Below the pieces are notes generated by a model that was given only the letters and a program-made list of their open reading frames with translations, had not been told where the DNA came from and ran no database searches. The position numbers and the translations under genes were made by a program. Below are positions 16,035-25,167 of a DNA stretch of 64,000 nucleotides, in pieces (the stretch's first letter is position 1; every line of letters begins with the position of its first letter). Source of the DNA: an uncultured Ruminococcus sp. (GTDB taxonomy: Bacteria; Bacillota; Clostridia; Oscillospirales; Ruminococcaceae); contig CADCFQ010000009.1 of NCBI GenBank assembly GCA_902800795.1, positions 62,001 to 126,000 on the forward strand, written 5' to 3'.

Positions 16035-17086
16035 GCAAAGAGAGGATAAAATATTTAAGCCGCTTAAAATCCTTTGCGTGCCTGGCTGTGGTGATACTCC
16101 ACACACTGGGTATGGCTATGGGGTTTTCTCCCGACAAGGACACAGCAAGGCTGATATTTTCCATAAGGACCCTGACGCTCTGGGCGGTGCCCTGCTTTAT
16201 AATGGCGACAGGTGCTCTGCTGCTTGACGAAAACAGAGAGCTGGGACTTAAAAAGCTGTTTTCAAAGCTTATTCTGCGTATGGTGCTGGCTTTGGTGATA
16301 TTCACCTTTTTGTTCAAGTGCTTTGACGCTCTGCTGATAGACAAGAGCTTCGAGCTGGGAGAGGTGCTGGACTTTACGGGAAAGAGCCTGCTCTATAATT
16401 ACAGCTGGGAGCATATGTGGTATCTTTACCTGATGATAGCGCTCTACCTTATGATGCCGGCATATAAGGCGGCGGCAAAGGCGATGAGCAGCAGCACCCT
16501 CAACTACATCATTGCAGTGATGTTCGTTATGCTGAGTCTCTTGCCTGCGGTATACACGCTGTTCCTTGCAGAAGAGAACGGCCAGTCGGCGGAGCTAAGG
16601 ATAGTCATATACATCTCGAAGGTGTTCCCGCTGTTTTTGTTTGCGGGCTTTGCCATAGCAAAGGACAAGCTTAAAATACCGCTTATAGTCAGCGGTCCTG
16701 TGGCGCTGGCCTGTGCGATAGTTATGCCGATACTTGCAGACCACTGTGTAAAAGAGCGTGACATGGCGCTTTACAGCATTATAAACGAGTATCATTTCCC
16801 GATAACAGTTCTGGGGGCAGCGGCGCTGTTTGCGCTGTTCAAGGCCTTTGACAGGATAGACTTAGGCGCTGCGGACAAGTTCTTTGCACAGGTCGAGAAG
16901 TGTTCCTTCGGGATATATCTTCTTCACATGGTGCTTCTGAAGCTGGTCTTTGCGGTATGGGGCTTTGACCCCTTTGACCACGGCGGCCTGATAATGGTAT
17001 TTCTGATAAGCCTTGCCGTATTCCTGGTGACGTTTATCGTTGTCCGCCTGCTAAGGTTCATACCCCTTGTAAACAAAGTGATATAG
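16028..17086 (+). CDS. Integral membrane acyltransferase (acyltransferase 3 family)
   Basis: The 352-residue protein has about ten membrane helices and the acyltransferase-3 hallmarks: an N-terminal RLKSFACLAVVILHTLG motif whose His is the proposed catalytic residue, and a WYLYLMIALYLMMP block near residue 138. These enzymes O-acetylate or succinylate cell-surface glycans. Two GTG codons (16028 and 16031) overlap the lipoprotein stop; either could be used. It is the last gene of the three-gene group, followed by a palindromic repeat. Confidence 0.87.
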   Translation: MVSKERIKYLSRLKSFACLAVVILHTLGMAMGFSPDKDTARLIFSIRTLTLWAVPCFIMATGALLLDENRELGLKKLFSKLILRMVLALVIFTFLFKCFDALLIDKSFELGEVLDFTGKSLLYNYSWEHMWYLYLMIALYLMMPAYKAAAKAMSSSTLNYIIAVMFVMLSLLPAVYTLFLAEENGQSAELRIVIYISKVFPLFLFAGFAIAKDKLKIPLIVSGPVALACAIVMPILADHCVKERDMALYSIINEYHFPITVLGAAALFALFKAFDRIDLGAADKFFAQVEKCSFGIYLLHMVLLKLVFAVWGFDPFDHGGLIMVFLISLAVFLVTFIVVRLLRFIPLVNKVI

Positions 17087-17090
17087 TAAA

Positions 17091-17225
17091 AATGAAGAAT
17101 GAAAATTGAATAGTGAATAATGAATAATTAAGGTATCGCCTTCGGCGATGATTTATAAATATCATCGTCCGCAGGACGATACCTTTATTCTTATTTCTTC
17201 ATTCTTCATTATTCACTATTCATTG
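17091..17225. repeat. Palindromic MITE-like repeat, copy 2
   Basis: This is nearly identical to 8214-8333: the same GAATGAATA-type arms, and the same central GGTATCGCC...GGACGATACC hairpins. It begins five bases after the acyltransferase stop codon. Compared with copy 1 it has an extra ten or so bases in the left arm. Confidence 0.85.
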
Positions 17226-17250
17226 AGCAGGCGCTTCGCAAAGAAATAAA

Positions 17251-17284
17251 AAGGCACTCTCGTCATTCCCGATGAAAGTGCCTT
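17251..17284 (-). terminator. Terminator of the dockerin/CAP gene
   Basis: A stem AAGGCACT-TC-TC pairs with GA-GA-AGTGCCTT (two mismatches) around a 6-base loop; read on the minus strand it is followed by TTTTTATTTC. Confidence 0.8.
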
Positions 17285-17329
17285 GAATATTGCTATTTTT
17301 CTGCGGCTGCGTTTCCGCCTGCGCTTTGT

Positions 17330-18844
17330 TTACCAGAGCGGCTTGGTCTTTTTAAGGTGCTGTTTTATCCTTGTGATATCTCCTGTGTTTACGGTGCCGG
17401 ATGTGTCCTGGTCTGCGTTCGCACACACAAGAGCGTAGCCATCGAGTGTAGCCGTTTTCTTAAGATGCTTCTTGATAGCCGTAATATCGTTGGTGTTAAC
17501 TATGCCGTTGAGATCGGCATCACCGAGAGGATTGATAGAAAGCTCAGGCGAGCTTGTTATAGCGCCGTTTGTTACCGTTATCGTCTGGGTCCTCGGAGCA
17601 AAGCCCTCGGCTGTGACAGTTATCTCATACTCGCCTGATTCAAGCCTCGGCAAGGTGAAGGAGCCGTCATTTGCTGTTATCTCATATTCTTCGATGATCA
17701 CCGTGGGTGTCTTCTGGAGAAGGGCGGCATCGGTGGTGTTGAGCGTGATATCATAGCTCTGTGAATGTACTGCGCCGATAACGCCTGTGTCCTCCGGCAG
17801 CGAGAAGAAATTGACATCATAGGTCAGCGAATAATCACCGTCAGTTATCGAAACGGTGAACACCTCTGCGTCCTCATAGTCGGTTATGCCGTCTGGCCTG
17901 AAAATAACACAGCCGGGCTGACCGTACCAATCGTTGTTGATGTAAAAGTCGCCGTCCTTCGCCGAATTTGAGAATGTCCAGACCTTGTTGTCGGACTTTC
18001 TTGTCAGTGTGACTACGGTGTCACTTGAAAATGCCGAGTTCTTTGATACCGACCAGACAGGATAGCTCCTGTTCGAGTAGAGGGTGGAAGTGTTGAAAAG
18101 CTCGACAGGCGTGTTTGCCGAAGGCCATGCTACCGTGTAGCCGGTGGTGGAGTTCGTCATGTCAAAGGAATACATCGCTGTGTAGTCATCAACATGGCCG
18201 AAGCCTGTTTTTGCCATGCCGGGGTTGAGTACCCAGCGCCTGTGGCCCACCATTGGTATGTTGTAGTCGTCGGCATCCTCTATCCAGCCCCATACCATTG
18301 AAGCTGCTATCGAATAAAAGCCCTGGGCTATATTCGACTGTGAGGTGCCCTTATAGCCCTTCTCAAACAGATCATCGGGCATATTAGCGTCGTTCGTGGG
18401 GAAATGGGTGAGCGTATCGATAGCGGCGTCCGCAAGGGCTCCGCACTGTGCAAGCTCACCGTAGTCCGCATCAAGCGTTACCTCTCCCAGACCCGCAACA
18501 TAGCGGATAGTGTTCAGAGCGTTGAGCCCTGCCTGCTTCGAGTCGGTGCTCAGCTCGCCCGGAACAAAGGTCCCTCCGCTGTGGACAGGCTGGGTCGCAA
18601 AGGTGTCATTTCCGAAGGTCCCTGTTTTTGAGGTATAAAACGGATGATTGTTGAAATAGTCAATGATCTGTGCCTGAGTCCTGGGCACGATATTGTTATC
18701 GGTATAAAGCCCGTTTTCTGTCTCGGCGCTGACCGTGACAACAAAGCTTTTTGCCTTTGGGGCAAAGCCTGCTGCGGCGAAGCAGCCCACCGCAATGGCG
18801 CAGGCGGATAACAGGCTCACTGCTCTTTTGTTAATAAATTTCAC
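17330..18844 (-). CDS. Secreted CAP/SCP-domain protein with C-terminal dockerin
   Basis: The 504-residue protein has a signal peptide (VSLLSACAIAVGCFAAAGFA near residue 9), a CAP-superfamily domain (about residues 70-230, with ALNTIRYVAGL, NIAQGFYSIAASMVWGW and VGHRRWVLNP), beta-rich and carboxypeptidase-regulatory-like segments, and a C-terminal dockerin. The dockerin has two calcium loops (DADLNGIVNTND and DQDTSGTVNTGD), each followed by a KKHLKK or KQHLKK helix, so it should bind a cohesin. The start is taken as GTG at 18844, with GGCGGTGG upstream. The earlier in-frame ATG at 18895 lies inside the promoter spacer and cannot be used. Confidence 0.9.
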   Translation of the reverse strand: MKFINKRAVSLLSACAIAVGCFAAAGFAPKAKSFVVTVSAETENGLYTDNNIVPRTQAQIIDYFNNHPFYTSKTGTFGNDTFATQPVHSGGTFVPGELSTDSKQAGLNALNTIRYVAGLGEVTLDADYGELAQCGALADAAIDTLTHFPTNDANMPDDLFEKGYKGTSQSNIAQGFYSIAASMVWGWIEDADDYNIPMVGHRRWVLNPGMAKTGFGHVDDYTAMYSFDMTNSTTGYTVAWPSANTPVELFNTSTLYSNRSYPVWSVSKNSAFSSDTVVTLTRKSDNKVWTFSNSAKDGDFYINNDWYGQPGCVIFRPDGITDYEDAEVFTVSITDGDYSLTYDVNFFSLPEDTGVIGAVHSQSYDITLNTTDAALLQKTPTVIIEEYEITANDGSFTLPRLESGEYEITVTAEGFAPRTQTITVTNGAITSSPELSINPLGDADLNGIVNTNDITAIKKHLKKTATLDGYALVCANADQDTSGTVNTGDITRIKQHLKKTKPLW

Positions 18845-18877
18845 AAATATCCACCGCCTTTTTATAATATTTTGTTT

Positions 18878-18906
18878 ATTATAACATATTTTCATCGCTT
18901 TGTAAA
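18878..18906 (-). promoter_or_regulatory. Sigma-A promoter of the dockerin/CAP gene
   Basis: On the minus strand TTTACA (18906-18901) and TATAAT (18883-18878) are 17 bp apart. It lies 34 bases upstream of the GTG start. Confidence 0.85.
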
Positions 18907-18949
18907 GGGGCAGGCGCCCTTTTTTGGTGGAAAATTTTGCAAAAGCGAA

Positions 18950-18985
18950 AAGGCACTCACGTCAGTTCACTGACAGGAGTGCCTT
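18950..18985 (-). terminator. Terminator of secA
   Basis: AAGGCACTC and GTCAG pair with CTGAC and AGTGCCTT around a 4-base loop, and the minus strand continues with TTTCGCTTTT. Confidence 0.8.
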
Positions 18986-19020
18986 AAAAAGCTTCTTTAT
19001 AACGCCTGCGCGTTATTACT

Positions 19021-21705
19021 TCAGCTGTTTTTCTTTTTCTTGTTCTTTCTCACGGTCATATTGTGGTGCTCGGTGGGCTTTAACACCTGCTCACGCTCGG
19101 GAGCGTTGTTCTTTCTTACCTGGATAGTGAACAGCATCCTTACGGTGTCCTCACGGATAGCGGCTACCATCTCGTCGAACATATCCATACCCTCAACTCT
19201 GTATTCAACAACAGGGTTTCTCTGACCGTAGGATCTAAGTCCGATACCACGCTTGAGCTCTTCCATATCGTCGATGTGATCCATCCACTTGGTATCAACT
19301 ACCTTCAGGAGAACGACTCTCTCGATCTCACGCAGCAGAGGTGTGGTGAGGTCTTCCTCACGCTTCTCATAGAACTTGAGAGCTCTGTCTGTCAGCTGCT
19401 CGATAATGGACTCTCTTGTAAGCTCGTCCATCTCCTGGGGAGTATACTCAAAGTCGCCCTCGACAGTGATAAGACCCAGCAGCCTGTCTTTAAGTCCCTG
19501 AAGGTTCCAATCGTCGGTGATATCACCAACAAGATACATATTTACGGAGTCTGCCACGAAGTCCTTTATCATATTAACGATATCCTCGTGGAGAACAGAG
19601 CCGTCGGGATCCGAGCCGCCCTCGACACCGCTGTCGAGAACTCTCTGTCTCTGGCCGTAAATGATCTCACGCTGGGTGTTCATAACGTCGTCGTAGTTGA
19701 GGACGTTCTTTCTTATATTGAAGTTTCTGCCCTCGATCTTCTTTTGTGAAGACTCGATAACGCCGGAAAGCATCTTTGACTGGATAGGTGTGTTCTCATC
19801 AACGTTGAGCCTGTCCATCATAACAGTTATACGCTCACCGCCGAAGATCCTCATAAGATCGTCCTCGAGGGAGAGGAAGAAGGTGCTCTCTCCGGGGTCT
19901 CCCTGACGTCCCGAACGTCCTCTGAGCTGATTGTCGATACGTCTTGACTCGTGCCTCTCAGTACCTATGATATAAAGGCCGCCTGCCTCTTTTACCTTCT
20001 CGGCATATTCCTTTATCTCCTCGGAATACTTCTCATAAGCCTTTCTGTAGATCTCTCTTGCAGCGAGAACATCGGGATCCTCTGTGGAGGAGAAGCCCGA
20101 AGCTTCTACCGCACACTCTTCGCTGTAGCCCTGCTTCTGGACATCCTGGAGCGCTCTGTAGTCAGCGTTTCCTCCCAGCAGGATATCGGTACCACGTCCT
20201 GCCATGTTGGTGGCGATAGTAACGGAGCCGAACTTACCTGCCTGTGCAACGATGAATGCTTCCTTGTCGTGGTGCTTCGCATTGAGCACCTCGTGCTTTA
20301 TGCCCTTAGCCTTGAGCAGTCTCGAAAGATACTCGGATTTCTCGATAGAAACAGTACCTACCAGAACCGGCTGACCCTTCTTGTGGCACTCGATTATCTG
20401 ATCGATAACGGCATTGAATTTGCCCTTCTCTGTCTTATACACCACATCCGGATGGTCTATCCTTATGACCGGCTTGTTGGTGGGCACCTCGATAACGTCG
20501 AGCTTATATATCTCCCTGAACTCGTCCTCCTCAGTGAGAGCCGTACCGGTCATGCCGGAGAGCTTGCCGTAAAGACGGAAGTAGTTCTGATAGGTGATAG
20601 TAGCGATAGTCTTTGACTCTCTCTTTACCTCAACGTTCTCCTTTGCCTCGATAGCCTGGTGCAGACCGTCATTGAAACGTCTGCCCTGCATTATACGGCC
20701 TGTGAACTCGTCAACGATGAGCACCTCGCCGTCCTTGACGATGTAGTCAACGCCGTTTTTCATAACGCCGTTAGCCTTGATAGCCTGGTTTACGTGGTGA
20801 GAGATAGTCATATTCTCCTGGTCCATAAGGTTTATGATATGGAACCACTTCTCGGCCTTCTTTACACCGCTCTTGGTAAGGGTAGCGGTCTTTGCCTTTT
20901 CGTCGATGATGTAGTCGCCGTCAAGCAGGTCATTGTCCGCCTTGTCGTCCATCTCAACGACGGTAACGGGCTTGAGGGTCTTTGCAAACCTGTCTGCCTC
21001 GGAATAGAGGGTGGTGGACTTGTCGCCCTGGCCGGAGATGATAAGAGGTGTCCTTGCCTCGTCGATAAGGATGGAGTCCACCTCGTCCACGATAGCGAAG
21101 GCGTGCTCTCTCTGCACTTTGTCCTTCTTATAGATGACCATATTGTCACGCAGATAGTCGAAGCCGAACTCTGTGTTCGTACCGTAGGTGATGTCTGCGT
21201 TATAAGCCTGCTTCTTTGTTTCCTTATCCATACCGGTAAGGACAACGCCGATAGAGGTGTTGAGGAAGTGGAACACCTTGCCCATCTCCTCGGACTGGAA
21301 CTTAGCAAGGAAGTCGTTGACGGTTACAACGTGAACGCCCTTGCCGCTGAGGGAGTTTGCATAAGCTGCCAGACAGGCAACGAGAGTTTTACCCTCACCG
21401 GTCTTCATCTCGGCTATACGTCCCTGATGAAGAACGATAGCTCCGACTATCTGAACGGGGAAGGGCTTCTTTCCGAGAACACGCCATGCGGCCTCACGGC
21501 ACACAGCCAGTGCGTCGGGCAGAACGTCATCGAGGGTGGAGAGCTCATCGAGCTTCGACCTGAGTATAGCTGTCTGCTTGCCCAGTTCCTCGTCAGACAT
21601 TGCCTGATATTTAGATTCCAACTCCAGCACCTTATTCTTTATGGGCTCGATCTTAGCGAGCTCCTTCTTGGAATAGTTGCCGAACACTTTGTCAAAAAGA
21701 CCCAT
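19021..21705 (-). CDS. secA: Preprotein translocase ATPase SecA
   Basis: The 894-residue protein is full-length SecA, the ATPase that drives proteins through SecYEG. Visible motifs: [10 protein letters not shown] start, the [11 protein letters not shown]alker [17 protein letters not shown] (DEAD-like Walker B), [25 protein letters not shown] and [11 protein letters not shown]. The C-terminus ends in a basic KNKKKKNS tail and lacks the CxCxSG-type zinc-binding segment found in many SecA proteins that bind SecB; this is not unusual in Clostridia. The ATG at 21705 is chosen because AAAGGTGAT precedes it; the slightly longer frame would start with TTG. Confidence 0.98.
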   Translation of the reverse strand: MGLFDKVFGNYSKKELAKIEPIKNKVLELESKYQAMSDEELGKQTAILRSKLDELSTLDDVLPDALAVCREAAWRVLGKKPFPVQIVGAIVLHQGRIAEMKTGEGKTLVACLAAYANSLSGKGVHVVTVNDFLAKFQSEEMGKVFHFLNTSIGVVLTGMDKETKKQAYNADITYGTNTEFGFDYLRDNMVIYKKDKVQREHAFAIVDEVDSILIDEARTPLIISGQGDKSTTLYSEADRFAKTLKPVTVVEMDDKADNDLLDGDYIIDEKAKTATLTKSGVKKAEKWFHIINLMDQENMTISHHVNQAIKANGVMKNGVDYIVKDGEVLIVDEFTGRIMQGRRFNDGLHQAIEAKENVEVKRESKTIATITYQNYFRLYGKLSGMTGTALTEEDEFREIYKLDVIEVPTNKPVIRIDHPDVVYKTEKGKFNAVIDQIIECHKKGQPVLVGTVSIEKSEYLSRLLKAKGIKHEVLNAKHHDKEAFIVAQAGKFGSVTIATNMAGRGTDILLGGNADYRALQDVQKQGYSEECAVEASGFSSTEDPDVLAAREIYRKAYEKYSEEIKEYAEKVKEAGGLYIIGTERHESRRIDNQLRGRSGRQGDPGESTFFLSLEDDLMRIFGGERITVMMDRLNVDENTPIQSKMLSGVIESSQKKIEGRNFNIRKNVLNYDDVMNTQREIIYGQRQRVLDSGVEGGSDPDGSVLHEDIVNMIKDFVADSVNMYLVGDITDDWNLQGLKDRLLGLITVEGDFEYTPQEMDELTRESIIEQLTDRALKFYEKREEDLTTPLLREIERVVLLKVVDTKWMDHIDDMEELKRGIGLRSYGQRNPVVEYRVEGMDMFDEMVAAIREDTVRMLFTIQVRKNNAPEREQVLKPTEHHNMTVRKNKKKKNS

Positions 21706-21821
21706 TATCAATCACCTTTACTATTTTAATTCAAATTACCTTCCATATTTATCAACGTGTTTTCCCCAATTTACAAAAACACTATTATATTATACAGTAT
21801 CTCTCCCCAATTGTCAAGTCC

Positions 21822-22412
21822 AGGGGCGTGCCCCTGCACCGCCTCCCCCACCCCGCATAGTTTTGTGCAGGCTATTCAATAGCCGCCGCCCTCCCCGGAG
21901 GGGAGGGGGTAGGCTTTGGCGAGGCTTTTCACTTTGTGACACTGCGGTGCTCGCCGCACGGCTTTGCCTCTGGCGGAATACGCAACAGAGCTGAAAAACA
22001 CAACAGAGCTGAAATACGCAACAAAGCTGAAAAAGTTCGCCAGGGTGTCCAGGGTGGGTCCAGCGCCGACCTGGGCGGTGCTCGCCGCACGGCTATATCT
22101 CTGGCGGAACACACAGCAAAGCAATAAAAATCCGCCAGGGGATCAAAAGTTTGGGTCGAGCCTTTTCAAAGGCTCGCAGGGATCCAAGGGGCAGCGCCCC
22201 TGGTCGCCCTCCGCAGAGGGCGAAACCCCCTGCCCACGGAGGCGCTCGGCAGGGGTGAATTGAAAAAAGTGTCCGAAAAAAGTGTCCGGTGGACACTTTT
22301 TTCAAGAGGGGCGACCTGCAAGAGAGGTCGCCCCTTGTGAGAAGCCAGAACAATTTTTCCTCAAGTCGCTTGCGGCTTGACGGCAGGTGTGGTGCTCGCC
22401 GCACGGCAAACT
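21822..22412. repeat. Mosaic GC-rich intergenic repeat block
   Basis: This 590-base non-coding block between divergently transcribed secA and zapA is a mosaic of modules found elsewhere in the window. A 52-base segment (21947-21998) is an exact inverted copy of 60329-60380. A 37-base segment near 22042-22078 matches 60288-60324 inverted with one mismatch. A 30-base module (21887-21916) is identical to 47789-47818. The 16-mer GTGCTCGCCGCACGGC occurs at 21947, 22078 and 22392. It contains several hairpins such as GTGTCC-GGTGGACAC (22280-22299). No gene is supported in it. Confidence 0.85.
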
Positions 22413-22463
22413 CGGAAATCGATTTTGTGAAAATTGATTTCCATGCGGATTTGAGTTTTTCTC

Positions 22464-22492
22464 TTTACTTTTGTTTTGTTTTGTAGTATAAT
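22464..22492 (+). promoter_or_regulatory. Sigma-A promoter of zapA
   Basis: TTTACT at 22464-22469 and TATAAT at 22487-22492 are 17 bp apart, 54 bases upstream of the zapA start. A small GGCGG/CCGCC hairpin lies in the leader. Confidence 0.8.
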
Positions 22493-22545
22493 GTCAATAA
22501 GAATATTTGGCGGTGCGTCCGCCTTTGCGGTCAGGAGGTTTTTTC

Positions 22546-23007
22546 ATGAAAAATACTATCAGCATCAAGGTCTGCTCCAAGACCTACAACGTAGTGACCG
22601 AGGAGTCTCAGGTATATACCGAGAAGATCGCAGCTCTGCTGGATCAGAAGCTTAATTCTATCCTCAAAGCCAGCCCCAGTCTCTCGATTGCGGATGCCGC
22701 TGTGCTCGCTTCGCTGGAGGCCTATGATGAGCTCACCAAAGCCAGAACGACTATCGAGAACATCCGCTCCCAGATAAAGGGCTATGTGGATGAGTCTGCC
22801 AAGGCAAAGAATGACCTTGATAACTCGAGGAAAAAAGTTTTTGAACTGGAAAGACAGGTAAAGGCACTGGAGGACGAGCTGGAGAAAAGAACAGTAGTCA
22901 AAAGGGCTCCCGATGAAGAGATGATAAGCGCAAAGGACCTTCTTTCCCGGCAGATAGACGAGGCTATCAAGAGCCCCGTTCATCCCGACAGAAAAGACAA
23001 CGGCTGA
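22546..23007 (+). CDS. zapA: Cell division protein ZapA
   Basis: The 153-residue protein has the ZapA N-terminal domain (ISIKVCSKTYNVVTEES, then VYTEKIAALLDQKLN) and a long coiled coil in residues 70-130. ZapA binds and bundles FtsZ filaments at the division site. It is longer than E. coli ZapA (109 residues) owing to the C-terminal coiled coil and a polar tail. The ATG at 22546 has AGGAGG 8 bases upstream; the frame continues upstream but without a start signal. The stop overlaps the next ATG by one base. Confidence 0.85.
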   Translation: MKNTISIKVCSKTYNVVTEESQVYTEKIAALLDQKLNSILKASPSLSIADAAVLASLEAYDELTKARTTIENIRSQIKGYVDESAKAKNDLDNSRKKVFELERQVKALEDELEKRTVVKRAPDEEMISAKDLLSRQIDEAIKSPVHPDRKDNG

Positions 23008-25067
23008 TGAGCGCCGAGATACTGGCTCCCTGCGGCTCGGCAAGAGCGCTGGAGGCGGCCCTCAGAAGCGGCTGTGATGCGGTATACCTTGGGCTGTCAC
23101 GCTTCTCTGCAAGGGGAAAGGCGGAAAACTTTTCAGAGACCGAGCTTTCACAGGCGGTGTATGAATGTCACCGCCGTGGGGTAAAGGTCCACCTGGCAAT
23201 AAACACCCTCGTGCGAGACTCCGAAATGGAGGACTGCGTGAGGGCTGTTCGCTTTGCGGCAAAAACGGGCGTGGACGCCCTTATCGTTCAGGATCTCGGG
23301 GTGTTGTCTGCTGCAAGAGAGCTGTTCCCGGAGCTGGAGATACACGCATCCACCCAGATGACCGTTCACAGCGAGAGCGGCATGAAGACAGTGACTTCCC
23401 TTGGCTGTACAAGGGCAGTGCTTTCCCGTGAGCTTCCGCTTGATGTGATAAAGCGCCTGTCACAGATGGGGATAGAGACCGAGGCCTTTGTTCACGGCGC
23501 TTTGTGTATGTCAGTTTCGGGGCAGTGCTATATGAGCGCTTTTATCGGTTCGAGAAGCGCAAACAGGGGGCTTTGCGCCCAGGCCTGCCGGCTGCCTGCT
23601 TCGGCAGACGGCAGCGAGGCTTTTTGTCTGTCACTAAAAGACGTGTCGCTGCTGCCTTATCTTCGGGAGCTTGAAGCGGCAGGTGTGTCTTCCTTCAAGA
23701 TAGAGGGCAGGATGAAGCGCCCGGAATATGTGGCTATGGCTGTGGACTCCTGCGTTAAGGCTCTGAAGGGCGAGGACTACGATATAAAGGCGCTGGGGGA
23801 TGTTTTTTCGAGAAGCGGCTTTACCGACGGCTATTATCACCACAGGCTGGGCAGCGAGATGTTCGGCGTAAGGACAGGAGAGGACGCTGCGGCTGCGGCA
23901 AAGGTCTTTCCTGCGGCTCACGAGCTTTATCGCCGTGATGAGAAGAGAAGCACCGCAGCTGTGAGCTTTAGGATGACAGCCGGCTCGCCCATGAGCCTGA
24001 CGCTGACGGACGAGAACGGAGTTAGCGTCACAGTTTTCGGCGCCGAGCCGGAGCCTGCAAAGAACAAGCCCTGGGACGAGGAGTTTGTAAAGTCGAAGCT
24101 TTTAAAATTCGGCGGCACGCTTTACGAGGCGGGAAGCTTTGACTGTGAGATAGGAGAGGGTCTGGCGCTCTCACCGGCAAAGCTGGGCGAGCTGAGGCGT
24201 GAGGCCGTGGAACAGCTTGACCGAAAGAGATCCGAAAAAAACACAAAGACTCACAGCCCTGCCTGCGAGCTCCATAAGATATCGAAAACGGAGCCTTCCG
24301 GCGGCAGGGAGATCAGGATAAAGATAAGAAGCCTTTCCCAGCTCCAAGGGCTTGACACAGACGATATCGAGCTTATAGGTGTGCCCCTTGCGCTTTCGCA
24401 AAAGGCGGCGGAGCTTGTCCCCGCTGATAAGATCTCGGTGGTAATGCCAAGGTTCACTTTTGATGAGCCTTCTCTTGGAGCACAGCTTGAGGCCGCAAAA
24501 CAGAGCGGTATAAAGAATATGACAGGCGAGAACGTGGGTCATTTCACCCTTGCTAAAGAATACGGCTTTGAGCTTCATACTGACTTTACGCTCAATATCG
24601 CAAACAGCTATGCGCTGGAGCAGGCTTCAAGGCTGGGGGCGGCTGACTGTGTGATCTCGCCGGAGCTGACGGCGGCACAGATCAGTGACATTAAAAAGAG
24701 CGTGCCTATCGGTGTCTGCGCTTACGGCAGGATACCTCTTATGCTCACCGCAAACTGCCCCATAAGACAGCAGGTGGGCTGTCAGAACTGCAAGGGCTGT
24801 ATCACCGACCGCACAAAGCGCTCTATGCCTGTGCGCTGTGATAAGAAAAACGGCTATGCCGAGATCTTCAACAGCGATATCCTGTATATCGCCGACAGGG
24901 CAGCCCAGTTTGCGGCTGCGGATTTCTGGCAGCTGGATTTTCTTGACGAGACACCGGAGCAGATAAACGCAGTGATAAAGGACTGCAAAAATGCCCTCAA
25001 AGGCCTTGCGCCAAAGGCAAAGCCCTCGAATGTGACCTTCGGTCTGTATTCGAGAGGGGTCATCTGA
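23007..25067 (+). CDS. Peptidase U32 family protein (RlhA/TrhP-like)
   Basis: The 686-residue protein opens with EILAPCGSARALEAAL and carries the full U32 signature EAFVHGALCMSVSGQCYMS near residue 160, with Cys residues (MSGQC, NRGLCAQACR) that bind an iron-sulfur cluster in characterised members. A C-terminal DUF3656-type region follows. U32 proteins such as RlhA and TrhP hydroxylate rRNA or tRNA using prephenate-derived chemistry, rather than being peptidases; a similar role is likely here but not proven. A C-terminal cluster of cysteines (CPIRQQVGCQNCKGC) is also present. It is coupled to zapA by a one-base overlap. Confidence 0.88.
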   Translation: MSAEILAPCGSARALEAALRSGCDAVYLGLSRFSARGKAENFSETELSQAVYECHRRGVKVHLAINTLVRDSEMEDCVRAVRFAAKTGVDALIVQDLGVLSAARELFPELEIHASTQMTVHSESGMKTVTSLGCTRAVLSRELPLDVIKRLSQMGIETEAFVHGALCMSVSGQCYMSAFIGSRSANRGLCAQACRLPASADGSEAFCLSLKDVSLLPYLRELEAAGVSSFKIEGRMKRPEYVAMAVDSCVKALKGEDYDIKALGDVFSRSGFTDGYYHHRLGSEMFGVRTGEDAAAAAKVFPAAHELYRRDEKRSTAAVSFRMTAGSPMSLTLTDENGVSVTVFGAEPEPAKNKPWDEEFVKSKLLKFGGTLYEAGSFDCEIGEGLALSPAKLGELRREAVEQLDRKRSEKNTKTHSPACELHKISKTEPSGGREIRIKIRSLSQLQGLDTDDIELIGVPLALSQKAAELVPADKISVVMPRFTFDEPSLGAQLEAAKQSGIKNMTGENVGHFTLAKEYGFELHTDFTLNIANSYALEQASRLGAADCVISPELTAAQISDIKKSVPIGVCAYGRIPLMLTANCPIRQQVGCQNCKGCITDRTKRSMPVRCDKKNGYAEIFNSDILYIADRAAQFAAADFWQLDFLDETPEQINAVIKDCKNALKGLAPKAKPSNVTFGLYSRGVI

Positions 25068-25077
25068 TCGTTAAGAC

Positions 25078-25115
25078 AAAGCGGACTGCGGAGAATATTC
25101 TCCGCAGTCCGCTTT
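25078..25115. terminator. Bidirectional terminator between convergent genes
   Basis: This is a perfect 38-base palindrome built on AAAGCGGACTGCGGAGAA, flanked by AAA and TTTT, so it can terminate transcription from the U32 gene (+) and the vWA gene (-). Confidence 0.88.
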
Positions 25116-25167
25116 TGCCGTATATGATGATATGGAAAGATAGCTTGCTTTGTTATCAGCCGGAGCA

